Positions 42,306 through 51,370 of a stretch of 64,000 nt of DNA are shown here, piece by piece (position 1 is the first letter of the stretch; the number at the start of each line of letters is the position of its first letter). The stretch is from positions 140,373 through 204,372 of the forward strand of contig NZ_LT630004.1 in assembly GCF_900111815.1 (NCBI RefSeq), read 5' to 3'. This DNA comes from Bacillus massilinigeriensis. GTDB lineage: Bacteria > Bacillota > Bacilli > Bacillales > Cytobacillaceae. The notes beneath the pieces were generated by a model that saw nothing but the letters and a program-made list of their open reading frames with translations, made no database searches and was not told the DNA's origin. A program made the position numbers and the translations under genes.

Positions 42306-42336
42306 TTGGTCGAATCAGCAAAAATCTTGGTCGAAT
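42306..42336. repeat. Two TTGGTCGAAT motifs 21 nt apart
   Basis: TTGGTCGAAT at 42306 and 42327. Same 21-nt period as the arrays at 15.7, 28.9 and 53.4 kb but a different motif. The remainder of the gap 42200-42371 shows nothing else. Confidence 0.5.
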
Positions 42337-42371
42337 ATACCCCGAGAGTTGATATTATATCCCGCTAAAAA

Positions 42372-43559
42372 TCAACGCTCTGAGGTTATTCCAGCCTCAC
42401 TCGGGGCGGTATTCTCCCGGAAAGACAGCAGCGCGATAAATATAATCAGCAGCATGCCGCTAATGACATAGAAAAAGCTTGCACCTTTCAGGTTTTCGAT
42501 TGCGAGTCCGCCGACGAAAGGGCCTGCGATGCTGCCGAGGCTGAAGAAGATCCCGCACATCAAGTTGCCTGCTGGAAGCAGTTCTCTCGGTACGAGGCTT
42601 GCCATGTAGCTGATTCCAAGCGAAAAAGTAGAACCGACCACCATACCCGCCGCCAGGAAGCAGATAAACAGCAGCGTTGCAGATGCTTCGGCAAATGCCG
42701 CGAAAGTGAAAATAACGAAGCCTAACAGGGTAACGGCGGTAAGCACTCGTTTCCGGCCATAGCGATCGCTCATCATTCCGAGCGGCAGCTGCGAAATCAA
42801 ACTTCCTCCTGCAAATGCAGGGAGGATGATGCTGACGGCTGAGACATCAATTCCAATCCTTAACGCATAGACAGGGAAATTGCCGTTGAGCGATGCTTCG
42901 AGAAAGCCGTAGCCAAACGTCGGCAGGAAAGCAACCCATGCGTATTTGAACACTTTGCCGAACCTCCGGAAAGTCCCAAAGAAAGAGCTTTGCTCCATGT
43001 CGTGTTCAGGAAATTCATTTTTCAAGAGCCAGACGAAGAACCAGGCGATAAGGCTGATACATGCGGAAACAATGAATGGAAGCGACTCGTTAATTTTTAC
43101 AAGCGATGCGAGCATTGGCCCAGCGGTGAAGCCAAGCCCGAAGAATAACCCGTAAAGCGCAATGTTGCGGCCGAGCCTTTCTTTTGCCGAAAAAGAAGTA
43201 ATCCACGTTTGTGTTCCAAAATGAAGCATATGGTCGCCTATTCCGATTAATAGTCTCAAAAGGAACCAGAACCAGAACGACTTCCATAATGGAAACAGCG
43301 CAAGCGCTCCAGCGACCATCAAGCCTCCTGCGAGGATGACCGGCTTATAGCCGAAGCGGCGCAGCGGCGCTTCCATCAAAGGAGAAGCAAGCAAGATTCC
43401 GATATACAGCCCTGTTGCATGAAATCCGTTCATCGAGGAAGAAACGCCGTCTTGTTCAAAAATAATGGCGATAAGCGGCAGCAGCATGCCTTGGGAAAAA
43501 CCAGAAATGGATACGATGGCGACGAGTATCCAAAAGCGGTATTTTTGAGTATTTTCCAT
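42372..43559 (-). CDS. yfkF: MFS transporter (YfkF-like)
   Basis: 395 residues, twelve predicted helices. MFS motifs: PLMEAPLRRFGYKPVILAGGLMVAG between helices 2 and 3, and QLPLGMMSDRYGRKRVLTAVTLLGF between helices 8 and 9. A likely efflux pump, substrate unknown. The start is ATG 43559 with TCAGGAGAACGAATC before it. Position next to the Ca2+/H+ antiporter gene matches yfkF-yfkE of B. subtilis. Confidence 0.88.
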   Translation of the reverse strand: MENTQKYRFWILVAIVSISGFSQGMLLPLIAIIFEQDGVSSSMNGFHATGLYIGILLASPLMEAPLRRFGYKPVILAGGLMVAGALALFPLWKSFWFWFLLRLLIGIGDHMLHFGTQTWITSFSAKERLGRNIALYGLFFGLGFTAGPMLASLVKINESLPFIVSACISLIAWFFVWLLKNEFPEHDMEQSSFFGTFRRFGKVFKYAWVAFLPTFGYGFLEASLNGNFPVYALRIGIDVSAVSIILPAFAGGSLISQLPLGMMSDRYGRKRVLTAVTLLGFVIFTFAAFAEASATLLFICFLAAGMVVGSTFSLGISYMASLVPRELLPAGNLMCGIFFSLGSIAGPFVGGLAIENLKGASFFYVISGMLLIIFIALLSFRENTAPSEAGITSER

Positions 43560-43748
43560 GATTCGTTCTCCTGACATAATCATATGCTTAAATCGTATCG
43601 GGAATAAGAAGGGCTGGCAAGGGAAAGGAATGTTTTTTTAGTTTAAATCAGGGAAAAAATAGTGTAATCTCATTATGTAGCTGTATAAGGCACTTTTTAC
43701 CAAGTGCCTGCTAAAAAAACTGCATATTTTGAAGGGGAGAAGGAAGCA

Positions 43749-44147
43749 GTGAAGTTTGAAATGAAGGAGGAAGAAGGCTTTTACGCAGAGCTGGAGCATG
43801 GGAGGCTTGATGTTTCAGGTAATCCGGAGCATGGCTATCGGCCATTGGAGTTACTGGTGTCTTCTGCAGCGGTTTGCAGCGGCAGTGTCCTTAGGACAGT
43901 CATGGAAAAAATGCGCATTCCTTTTAAGAAGATCAGTGTCACAGGCGAGGCTGTTAGAAGCGATGGAGCGGGTTCACTAATTGAGGGAATCGATCTGCAT
44001 TTCGTGATTGAAGGCAAAGACCTTCAGCGGAAAAAAGTAGAAAAGGCGCTCACCATTGCTGCGAGAAATTGCCCGATTGTCCAATCGCTGCATGGCGGGA
44101 TTCCTGTCGGCAAGACATTTGAAATTGTTGAAGATCTACATTTATAA
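43749..44147 (+). CDS. OsmC family protein
   Basis: 132 residues from GTG 43749 (GGAGAAGGAAGCA upstream). OsmC-like peroxide reductases use two Cys; here Cys in VSSAAVCSGSVLRTVMEKM (about 44) and the second in AARNCPIVQSL (about 110) are both present, in the usual places. The earlier in-frame GTG at 43704 would add 15 unlikely residues. It precedes the antiporter by 18 bp, so the two are probably an operon. Confidence 0.88.
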   Translation: MKFEMKEEEGFYAELEHGRLDVSGNPEHGYRPLELLVSSAAVCSGSVLRTVMEKMRIPFKKISVTGEAVRSDGAGSLIEGIDLHFVIEGKDLQRKKVEKALTIAARNCPIVQSLHGGIPVGKTFEIVEDLHL

Positions 44148-44165
44148 AAAGAAAGGAAAAAAGAC

Positions 44166-45224
44166 ATGGCGAATAAAATTTTTATGATGATGACTTTCAT
44201 CGGTGTGCCGCTTTCGGTTATTGGCACGCTAATGCATTGGTCCAGCATTCTTTTGTTTACCATTTACTGCCTGACCATTATTGCATTATCAAGCTTTATG
44301 GGGAGGGCAACAGAAAGCCTTGCGATCGTGGCAGGTCCAAGGATTGGCGGCTTGTTGAACGCGACTTTCGGAAACGCGGTTGAACTTATCATTTCCATAT
44401 TTGCGTTGAAGGCAGGATTAGTCGGCGTTGTCCTAGCTTCCTTAACAGGTTCTGTGCTAGGAAACCTGCTGCTTGTCGCAGGGCTGTCGTTTTTCGTTGG
44501 CGGCATTCGATTCAAGCGCCAGTCTTTCAATGTATTCGATGCCCGTCACAACTCGGGACTGCTTGTTTTTGCTGTCATCGTGGCATTCGTCATACCGGAG
44601 GTTTTCTCCAATGATATGAATAATCAAGAAACACTTTCCATGAGTGTGGGTATTTCTATCATTCTGATGGCGCTCTATCTTGCAGCGTTATTTTTCAAGC
44701 TTGTTACTCACCGAGGCGTCTACCAGCACCCGGAAAGCGAGGAACAGCATGAGGAAGAAGAGCCGGAGTGGAGCAAGGGAAAATCACTCGCTATTTTGGG
44801 TGCTGCAACATTGGCTGTTGCCTATGTATCGGAAAATCTTGTTCATACTTTTGAAGCTGTTGGGGAATCATTTGGCTGGACGGAGCTCTTTATCGGAGTC
44901 ATTATCGTTGCAATCGTCGGTAATGCGGCGGAGCATGCTTCCGCTATCCTGATGGCATATAAAAACAAAATGGATGTGGCAGTGGAAATCGCTGTTGGTT
45001 CAACGCTTCAAATTGCGATGTTCGTTGCGCCGCTTCTTGTTTTGATATCGCTGCTCTTTGAAAAGAGTATGCCGCTTGTATTCACGCTTCCTGAACTCAT
45101 TGCAATGGTGACGGCCGTATTTTTGACCATCGTCATATCCAATGATGGAGAGACAAACTGGTTTGAAGGCCTCACAATGCTTGCAGCGTATACGATTATG
45201 GGCATCGGCTTCTACCTGTTATAA
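44166..45224 (+). CDS. cax: Ca2+/H+ antiporter (CaCA family, YfkE-like)
   Basis: 352 residues, eleven predicted helices. The two alpha repeats are visible: LLNATFGNAVELIISIFAL ... GSVLGNLLLVAG, and VAIVGNAAEHASAILMAYKNKMDVAVEIAVGSTLQIA, each with the metal-coordinating GNxxE. An acidic Glu/His-rich loop (HPESEEQHEEEEPEW) separates the halves. B. subtilis YfkE (ChaA) has the same length and structure. A terminator follows. Confidence 0.95.
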   Translation: MANKIFMMMTFIGVPLSVIGTLMHWSSILLFTIYCLTIIALSSFMGRATESLAIVAGPRIGGLLNATFGNAVELIISIFALKAGLVGVVLASLTGSVLGNLLLVAGLSFFVGGIRFKRQSFNVFDARHNSGLLVFAVIVAFVIPEVFSNDMNNQETLSMSVGISIILMALYLAALFFKLVTHRGVYQHPESEEQHEEEEPEWSKGKSLAILGAATLAVAYVSENLVHTFEAVGESFGWTELFIGVIIVAIVGNAAEHASAILMAYKNKMDVAVEIAVGSTLQIAMFVAPLLVLISLLFEKSMPLVFTLPELIAMVTAVFLTIVISNDGETNWFEGLTMLAAYTIMGIGFYLL

Positions 45225-45241
45225 TCGAATGTAAATTTAAC

Positions 45242-45268
45242 GACCCTGTGCCTTTTTGGGACAGGGTC
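45242..45268 (+). terminator. Terminator of the antiporter gene
   Basis: GACCCTGT ... ACAGGGTC stem with an 11-nt T-rich loop; weak T tail (AATTTG). Confidence 0.6.
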
Positions 45269-45293
45269 AATTTGTCTGGATGGAGGGATTGTT

Positions 45294-45911
45294 TTGCAGC
45301 TGTTTTATCGAACGGCATTTTTCGTTGCAGGTTTGGCGCTGCTGGCGCTTGGAATCAGCCTTAGCATCATTTCGGAATTAGGGTCAGGAGCGTGGGATGC
45401 GCTTAATGTCGGCCTATCAAAAACAGTCGGATTCACGACGGGAAACTGGGTTATCATGGTTGGCGTAATCCTCATCGCAGTCAACAGCTTTTTATTAAAA
45501 AGAAGACCCGAGGTATTAGCAATCATTACATTATTTTTAATCGGATTTCTCATTGATTTCTGGATGATGAAAGTGCTGGATGGAATCGATCCTTCCACAT
45601 TCGGAGAGAGGATCGGAATCTTCGCTGTGTCGCTTCTTATAATGGGAGCTGGATTGGCGATTTATATAACAGCAAAATTTCCGCTAAGTCCAATAGATAA
45701 TTTAATGATTGCCTTAAAGGAGAGACTCGGAGTGAGCCTTGGGGTCGCGAAAACGATTGGAGAAGCAACAGCGTTCGTTGGTGCATTGCTGCTCGGCGGG
45801 CCAATCGGTCTTGGAACCATCATTGTCACCTTCGGAATTGGACCGCTAATCTCCTTATTTATCCCTTACACAGAAAGGCTATTGGCGGCATTATCTGCAA
45901 AACAAAGCTAA
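45294..45911 (+). CDS. YczE/YyaS/YitT family membrane protein
   Basis: 205 residues, five or six helices. Starts at TTG with TGGAGGGATTG upstream. Family text: LGSGAWDALNVGLSKTVGFTTGNWVIMVGVILI, KFPLSPIDNLMIALKERLGVSLGVAKTIGEATAFVGALLLGGPIGLGTIIVTFGIGPLI. YczE is needed for surfactin production in some strains, but the molecular role is unknown. Confidence 0.88.
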   Translation: MQLFYRTAFFVAGLALLALGISLSIISELGSGAWDALNVGLSKTVGFTTGNWVIMVGVILIAVNSFLLKRRPEVLAIITLFLIGFLIDFWMMKVLDGIDPSTFGERIGIFAVSLLIMGAGLAIYITAKFPLSPIDNLMIALKERLGVSLGVAKTIGEATAFVGALLLGGPIGLGTIIVTFGIGPLISLFIPYTERLLAALSAKQS

Positions 45912-45991
45912 TTTTAAAATAACAAGCATAATCCTTAATGACTCCGAAAAAACTATCACCATGAGCATCAAGGTGGAAAGGAGTCTTCATC

Positions 45992-46786
45992 ATGAAAAAA
46001 CATACAGCCGTCCTGATATGCCTAATTCTTCTATCACTTGCGGCAATTTTTCCAACCATGGCAGCGGAAAAGACAAAACTTCCGGTTCCGCAATCTGTCA
46101 TGAATATAACAAAGGAAAACACATACCATAACCGTTCAGGAGACTCTCCTGAACTCCAGCCAAGCGAGCTGACGCAAAAGCTGCTCGACAACTCGAAAGT
46201 CAGTATTGAAAACTCTGAGCTCATCAAGCTGCTCAATGAAACATCGGTAAACAGCACCCCATTCGCGCTTGGATATCGGGCAATTGTCTATCTTGGAGAG
46301 TGGCCGTTGAATTATCAGTCAGCGGAAACAGCACCAAACTGGAAATTCCAAAAAATCAATACGAATTATTTTGACAACAGGGGCGGAGACCAATTATACA
46401 AAATGCACTATGTGCAGGAACAACAAGCCGCTGTCAAAGGCGGTCTTACTGCAAAAGTGCCAAGGGCGGAAAGCGTCCAGAACATGATTCTTTCGCAAGC
46501 GGTGAAAAAGACGGGCTTGCCGCTGGAGAACGATGCGACTGTTGGCGCAGGCACGAAGTTGGACCAGCTTTACCATGTCCCGCCTAGCTCACTTGGCTAC
46601 TTGTATGCCTATGTGCCTGCCATCCATGAAAAGGGGAAAGTCACATATGGTGAAGTATATTTGATGCTGAAAGGCAATAAAAAATTCCTTGTCGTCAAAA
46701 ACGTGGCATCCCAGGAGATTGGTGCCTGGATTCCCCTTAAAAACCATGTTTCCTTTGAATTCCTGCAAAGCAAGGTTCCGCGATGA
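45992..46786 (+). CDS. yfkD: YfkD family secreted/lipid-exposed protein
   Basis: 264 residues with a signal peptide (MKKHTAVLICLILLSLAAIFPTMAAE). The body (KLPVPQSVMNITKENTYHN ... STPFALGYRAIVYLGEWPLNYQSAETAPNWKFQKINTNYFDNRGG) matches YfkD, a conserved Bacillus protein of unknown function. GTGGAAAGGAGTCTTCATC before the ATG. In B. subtilis yfkD also neighbours yfkE and yfkF. Confidence 0.88.
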   Translation: MKKHTAVLICLILLSLAAIFPTMAAEKTKLPVPQSVMNITKENTYHNRSGDSPELQPSELTQKLLDNSKVSIENSELIKLLNETSVNSTPFALGYRAIVYLGEWPLNYQSAETAPNWKFQKINTNYFDNRGGDQLYKMHYVQEQQAAVKGGLTAKVPRAESVQNMILSQAVKKTGLPLENDATVGAGTKLDQLYHVPPSSLGYLYAYVPAIHEKGKVTYGEVYLMLKGNKKFLVVKNVASQEIGAWIPLKNHVSFEFLQSKVPR

Positions 46787-46823
46787 TTTATATGTGGTAA
46801 ATTTTTCTGCTTGACAAATATCC

Positions 46824-46849
46824 GTTTAGTACTGGATTCATCCGGGAAA
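46824..46849 (+). promoter_or_regulatory. Sigma-B promoter of the YtxH gene
   Basis: GTTTAG (46824-46829), 14-nt spacer, GGGAAA (46844-46849), 48 nt before the ATG. Confidence 0.7.
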
Positions 46850-46896
46850 CAAAACAACATGAAACCATTACGAGAAACCTTAAGGAGGAAAAAATA

Positions 46897-47613
46897 ATGT
46901 CACAAAATATTTTGCCTAATGACTCCCAACATTCGTACAACCAATCGGAAACGTATTACGACGGTTCCATGGGACGCAACTCCAACAACAACAGCAAGCT
47001 TCTACGCGGCATCATCATTGGCGGTGTGGTCGGAGGAATGGTTGCAATGCTTGACTCTACCACAAGGAATAAAATCAAGTATACGGCAATGAACGTAAAG
47101 GACACGTCCATGGACATGATCAGTGAAGTAAAGAACAATCCTGGAGAAGTAAAAGATCAAATGGTGAACTCTTTCAAAGAGGCTTCCAATGTATTGAAGG
47201 AAGCGATTGCTGACGCCCAAAATTTGTACGAGCGCCTGAACAATGACATGTTCGGCAAAATGGGTGATGTAAAAGAATTGACGAGCAATGCGATGGATAC
47301 AGCGATGGAAGCAAAAGAAGGTATCAAGAATATCGGATCTAAAGTAAAAGAAGCAGGTTCTACAATGATGGAAAACCCTGTTGCTCAAACAGCTGGTGCT
47401 AATAGCAGTTCTTCTTCCAGCGCTGCAAGCAGCTATGCGACAGGAAGCACGACTACGAACGCATCAAGTGGTTTCGGCAGTGCAGCTTCCGGAAACGCAG
47501 GTCTTGGTATGACGAACGGCCAAGGTGCAGACCGTGTAACAGACACACCTAATTCCTATACAACCGGAAATACAAAATCTGTTTCACCTAAGAACAAGAA
47601 GCACAACCGATAA
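46897..47613 (+). CDS. YtxH domain stress protein with low-complexity tail
   Basis: 238 residues. A polar N-terminal 35 residues, one glycine-rich membrane segment (LLRGIIIGGVVGGMVAMLDSTTRNKIKY, the YtxH signature), a long amphipathic helical region (about 65-160) and a Ser/Ala/Gly/Asn-rich low-complexity end (SSSSSSAASSYATGSTTTNASSG). Probably a general stress protein given the sigma-B promoter. AAGGAGGAAAAAATA precedes the ATG. Confidence 0.82.
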   Translation: MSQNILPNDSQHSYNQSETYYDGSMGRNSNNNSKLLRGIIIGGVVGGMVAMLDSTTRNKIKYTAMNVKDTSMDMISEVKNNPGEVKDQMVNSFKEASNVLKEAIADAQNLYERLNNDMFGKMGDVKELTSNAMDTAMEAKEGIKNIGSKVKEAGSTMMENPVAQTAGANSSSSSSAASSYATGSTTTNASSGFGSAASGNAGLGMTNGQGADRVTDTPNSYTTGNTKSVSPKNKKHNR

Positions 47614-47621
47614 AACATAGG

Positions 47622-47655
47622 AAACCAGCCCCTCGCCTGCGGGCTGGTTTTGTTT
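47622..47655 (+). terminator. Terminator of the YtxH gene
   Basis: AAACCAGCCC ... GGGCTGGTTT with a CTCGCCTGC loop, then TGTTTTG. Confidence 0.8.
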
Positions 47656-47716
47656 TGCTCTTCCCATGTATGGGTACTTAAACATTACCCATACTAAAAT
47701 GTTGGAGGAAATTACA

Positions 47717-49402
47717 ATGGCCAATGGAAAAGATATCATAACACGTTCAGATAAGAGCCTTTTTGAAAGAGAGACGGCAACAGGGAAAAAAGGAATGGTA
47801 GCCACAGCACACCCCGTTGCTTCCGATATAGGAAGAGAAATTTTAGAGAGGGGCGGGAATGCGGTGGACGCGGCTGTCGCCATTCAATTCGCTTTGAACT
47901 TGGGAGAGCCGATGATGACTGGAATCGGCGGCAGCGGTTTTTTTATGGTGCATGACAGCAAATCAAAGGAAACAAAAATTTATGACGGGCATACGAGAGC
48001 GCCGAAAAAGGCATATGCCGAAATGTTCCTTGATGAAAATGGCGAAGTTATTCCATTTCGCGATCGTTCAACACGCGCGACAGCTGTGGGAGTGCCGGGG
48101 ATTCTTGCTGCAATGGAACATGCCCTCGAAAAACATGGAACGATGAAACTGGCAGACTTGATTGAGCCGTCCATCCGGGCTGCGGAAAAAGGTGTAAAAG
48201 TAAATTGGGTAATGGACCAAAGCTTGAAGAATTTCGAATACCGTCTTGGCGACCATGCGAGGGAACTGTTCATGCCGAAGGGGAAGTGTCTTTGCGATGG
48301 CGAAACGTACTTTAAGGATGACCTGATAAAAACGTATCGAATCCTGCAAAAAGAAGGAATTCGAGCTTTTTACGAAGGGGAAATTGCCGAAGCTATTGTG
48401 GATACGCTAAAGGAGTTAGGCGGCTTCATGGAGCTCGAGGATCTTCGCAATTACAAAGTGACGATTGACGAGCCAGTATGGGGAGATTATCGAGGCTATA
48501 AGCTTGCTTCTTCTAATATGCCAAGCTCTGGCGGTACGATCGTTCTCTACATTCTGAAGCTTCTCGAAGGCTTTGATATGAGCCGATACGATGCGAAATC
48601 CTGGGAAAAATATTACTTGTTTGCGGAAGCGATGCGGGTAGCGTTTTCTGATAAAATTGCTTTTTCCGGCGATCCGGAAAACGCGCCTGTTCCTGTTAAG
48701 GGAATGCTTCATGAAAAGTATTTGGAGGAGCGACGCAAGCTGATCAACTTTGAATCGCGAAATCCTGATATCGACTTCGGCAATCCTTGGGCTTACGATG
48801 GAGGAAAAGAAATTAAGGTCGTTCGCCAGCCATACGAACCAGAACGGGACAGAAGCGAAACGACGCATTTCACTGTTGTCGACCAATGGGGAAATATAGT
48901 TGCCTGCACTTCAACGGTTGAGCATCCTTTCGGTTCCGGTATCATGGTGAAAGGTCACGGATTTGTCCTGAACAATGAGCTGACCGATTTTGATGCGATT
49001 CCGGGCGGGTTGAATGAACCAGGTCCAGGAAGGCGTCCTGTCAGCTGTAAATCTCCGACCATTGTCTTTAAGGATGGAGAGCCAGTTTTGACGCTTGGAT
49101 CACCTGGTGGCCCAACAATTGTTGGCTCCGTATTCCAGACGCTCGTGAATGTGCTCGACTTTGGAATGGATTTGAAAGAAGCGATTGAAGAACCGCGAAT
49201 TTTCAATAGCACTGGCCCGCTGATCGGCTGGGAGAAGGGAATCAGTATGGAAGCAAAAGGGAAGCTGGAGGAAATGGGATTTTCCTTTATTGAAGCGGCG
49301 TTTCCAATCGGGAACGTCCAGGGAATCGCGATTGATCGGGAGAACGGAATTTTGAAGGGTGCGTCAGATTCCAGCCGAGAAGGAAAAGCTGCAGGAATTT
49401 GA
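47717..49402 (+). CDS. Gamma-glutamyltransferase family protein (YwrD-like)
   Basis: 561 residues, no signal peptide. Ntn-hydrolase: the precursor cleaves before the nucleophile Thr in RSETTHFTVVDQWGNIVACTSTVEHPFGSG (about 394). N-terminal blocks MVATAHPVASDIGREILERGGNAVDAAVAIQFALNL and GIGGSGFFMVHD, and C-terminal SPTIVFKDGEPVLTLGSPGGPTIVGSVFQ are typical. The cytoplasmic type, as YwrD, may process gamma-glutamyl compounds rather than extracellular glutathione or PGA. ATG 47717 follows TTGGAGGAAATTACA. Confidence 0.93.
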   Translation: MANGKDIITRSDKSLFERETATGKKGMVATAHPVASDIGREILERGGNAVDAAVAIQFALNLGEPMMTGIGGSGFFMVHDSKSKETKIYDGHTRAPKKAYAEMFLDENGEVIPFRDRSTRATAVGVPGILAAMEHALEKHGTMKLADLIEPSIRAAEKGVKVNWVMDQSLKNFEYRLGDHARELFMPKGKCLCDGETYFKDDLIKTYRILQKEGIRAFYEGEIAEAIVDTLKELGGFMELEDLRNYKVTIDEPVWGDYRGYKLASSNMPSSGGTIVLYILKLLEGFDMSRYDAKSWEKYYLFAEAMRVAFSDKIAFSGDPENAPVPVKGMLHEKYLEERRKLINFESRNPDIDFGNPWAYDGGKEIKVVRQPYEPERDRSETTHFTVVDQWGNIVACTSTVEHPFGSGIMVKGHGFVLNNELTDFDAIPGGLNEPGPGRRPVSCKSPTIVFKDGEPVLTLGSPGGPTIVGSVFQTLVNVLDFGMDLKEAIEEPRIFNSTGPLIGWEKGISMEAKGKLEEMGFSFIEAAFPIGNVQGIAIDRENGILKGASDSSREGKAAGI

Positions 49403-49410
49403 GTTTTTAG

Positions 49411-49437
49411 AAAAGGCGGCGCAGGCTGCCTTTTTTC
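49411..49437 (+). terminator. Terminator of the gamma-glutamyltransferase gene
   Basis: AAAAGGCGGC-GCA-GGCTGCCTTTTTT stem with a T run. Confidence 0.75.
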
Positions 49438-49551
49438 CTGGAGAAAAGGCCATAATAAGAAAGGATATTTCTTCATCAAACGTTTGATTAATATTGCAGG
49501 ATACGTGAGTTTTCGGTAGGATGAATAACGAGTATGAAAGGAGCGAGACAT

Positions 49552-49737
49552 TTGGGAAGCCCGATTAAAGATTCAAACAACCAGGTTGTTTTTTTGAAAC
49601 ACAGGCTGAACGCATTCATGGATTTGCTTGATGCAATCGATCCAGAAGAAGCTGATTTAGACGATATTGACCGCATGATTGAAATCGTGGAAGAAATGGA
49701 CGCAAAATGCCGCGAATTCCGCAACCGCGAAGAATAA
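49552..49737 (+). CDS. SE1561-family small protein
   Basis: 61 residues from TTG 49552: residues NQVVFLKHRLNAFMDLLDAIDPEEADLDDIDRMIEIVEEMDAKCREFRN match the conserved Bacillales SE1561-type proteins; acidic, helical, function unknown. AAAGGAGCGAGACAT lies before the TTG; the upstream ATG 49534 overlaps that binding site and is unlikely. A terminator follows at 49747-49782. Confidence 0.8.
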   Translation: MGSPIKDSNNQVVFLKHRLNAFMDLLDAIDPEEADLDDIDRMIEIVEEMDAKCREFRNREE

Positions 49738-49746
49738 GTGGAGAAC

Positions 49747-49782
49747 ACCGCGAGTCCCGATATATGGGCTGGCGGTTTTTTC
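49747..49782 (+). terminator. Terminator of the SE1561-type gene
   Basis: ACCGC-GAGTCCC ... GGGCT-GGCGGT stem then TTTTTT. Confidence 0.7.
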
Positions 49783-49913
49783 TTGCCAAAAAATAATTAT
49801 TACTAGAATTTAATAATAGATTTTAGTACCAGGTAACAAATGTCACAGATTAATTTTTTTCGAGCGTGTAAAATGAAAAAGAAAAAGTTTAAAAAAGAAA
49901 AGGGGAATGTAGG

Positions 49914-50876
49914 ATGAAGCTGCCACAATTGAGAATTGGCCAAATGGCTCCGGAATATCCAATTATTCAAGGAGGGATGGGGATCGGCATTTCCTTAAGC
50001 GGGCTAGCTTCATCCGTTGCTGCCGCTGGGGGAATTGGGATTATTTCAGGAACGGGAATCACCGTTGAGGAGCTGCGCCATCATATCCGCAAGGCTCGGG
50101 AACTTTCGGGTGGAAAAGGCTATATCGGTGTCAATGTTCTTTTTGCCATGAACGATTTTGCAGAGAAAATGAAGGCTGCGATTGATGAGAAGGCAGATTT
50201 CATTATCTCTGGTGCCGGCATTTCACGGGATATGTACGCATGGGGAAAAGAAGCAGGAGTACCAGTGCTTTCCATCGTTTCAACGGCAAAGCTCGCAAGG
50301 CTTTCCGAAAGGCTCGGAGCCTCTGCAATTGTGGTAGAAGGCTTCGAAGCTGGTGGACATCTTGGCACAGACAGGCCGATGATGGATATCCTGCCGGAAG
50401 TAGTCGAAGCTGTCAGCATCCCTGTCATTGCAGCAGGGGGAATCATGACAGGTGCGGATTTGGCAAAGGCATTGAGCATGGGCGCGTCGGGCGTACAAAT
50501 GGGAACACGCTTTGTCGCAAGCGAAGAATGCGATGCGCCGCTCACCTTTAAACAAAAATATGTGGACGCAACACCGGAAGACCTTGTACTTGTGAAGACA
50601 ACGGTTGGACTGCACGGACGTGCCATCCGCAACACCTTCATCGATATCATTGAAAAAGAAGGAAAATACAAGGTGGACCGCTGCCATAAGTGCTTGAAGA
50701 ATTGCTCTTACCGTTTCTGCACGCTTGATTCGCTGTTCCGTTCACTCAAAGGGGACGTAGAAAAAGGCTTGGTGTTCGCAGGTGCGCGTGTTGGAGAGAT
50801 CAAAGAGATACTCCCAGTGAAAAAAATCATTGAAAGAATTGTCGACGAGTACAGGCTAGCTGTCGCACTCGGCTGA
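49914..50876 (+). CDS. Flavin-dependent nitronate monooxygenase / FabK-like oxidoreductase
   Basis: 320 residues. TIM-barrel FMN enzyme: YPIIQGGMGIGISLSGLASSVAAAGGIGIISGTG at the N terminus, IVVEGFEAGGHLG with the catalytic His, IPVIAAGGIMTGADLAKALSMGASGVQMGTRFVASEEC phosphate-binding part. The C terminus has a Cys-rich segment CHKCLKNCSYRFC (about 262-274) typical of a subgroup in anaerobes and some bacilli, perhaps an Fe-S cluster or zinc site. The substrate could be a nitronate or an enoyl thioester. GAAAAGGGGAATGTAGG before the ATG. Confidence 0.88.
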   Translation: MKLPQLRIGQMAPEYPIIQGGMGIGISLSGLASSVAAAGGIGIISGTGITVEELRHHIRKARELSGGKGYIGVNVLFAMNDFAEKMKAAIDEKADFIISGAGISRDMYAWGKEAGVPVLSIVSTAKLARLSERLGASAIVVEGFEAGGHLGTDRPMMDILPEVVEAVSIPVIAAGGIMTGADLAKALSMGASGVQMGTRFVASEECDAPLTFKQKYVDATPEDLVLVKTTVGLHGRAIRNTFIDIIEKEGKYKVDRCHKCLKNCSYRFCTLDSLFRSLKGDVEKGLVFAGARVGEIKEILPVKKIIERIVDEYRLAVALG

Positions 50877-50892
50877 AAATAGTATTATTGTG

Positions 50893-50923
50893 GCCGCCAA
50901 TGGAGAAGTTGGCGGTTTTTTTA
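50893..50923 (+). terminator. Terminator of the nitronate monooxygenase-like gene
   Basis: CCGCCAA-TGGAGAAG-TTGGCGG followed by TTTTTTT. Confidence 0.85.
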
Positions 50924-51034
50924 TTGAAGTTTAGTATCTGTATTTTACAAATCAGTTATTGTATAATAACCCCTGTTCTGTAAAATTACCTAAATTATAG
51001 AAGCTTCTTTTTTAGGAAAGGAGATGAAATTATA

Positions 51035-51328
51035 TTGTTCGCTAATACAAGTGATTTTGCTTATTTACCTGAGTATTTAACCTTATACTTATTTCTTTTA
51101 GTTTTAGCTTTAGCTTATATAAGTCTATTAGTTTATACATTCGCGAAATATAAGCATTCAACCGTTGGAAAGCTCCTGTTACTTCTCTCCATGGTGTCTT
51201 TCATCATGGCCTGCCTCTATCCAACAGCAAACGGATATTTTATGGATAGCAATCCTGAACATCCACGATTCGCGCCAGCTATCGGTTTTATGGAATTAGT
51301 CTTCATGCCTTATCCTTTTGTTTTTTAA
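51035..51328 (+). CDS. Small membrane protein, probably truncated at a T run (97 aa)
   Basis: From TTG 51035 (AAAGGAGATGAAATTATA upstream): three hydrophobic segments (about 14-37, 47-65, 84-97). Not recognised. The frame stops at TAA within GTTTTTTAATC. With one more T it would continue LIFAVVTGRKR-stop, a natural hydrophobic-then-basic end of a 108-residue protein. A slippage deletion in the T run is the likely cause. A terminator follows at 51371-51401. Confidence 0.6.
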   Translation: MFANTSDFAYLPEYLTLYLFLLVLALAYISLLVYTFAKYKHSTVGKLLLLLSMVSFIMACLYPTANGYFMDSNPEHPRFAPAIGFMELVFMPYPFVF

Positions 51329-51370
51329 TCTTTGCCGTTGTTACGGGAAGAAAGCGATAAGAATCTACTG

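Noticed and set aside
50940..50995. Loose TGTATTTTAC / TGTATAATAA / TGTAAAATTA repeats
   Set aside because: Spacing is 21 then 19 nt with poor identity in AT-rich DNA; too weak to join the 21-nt arrays.
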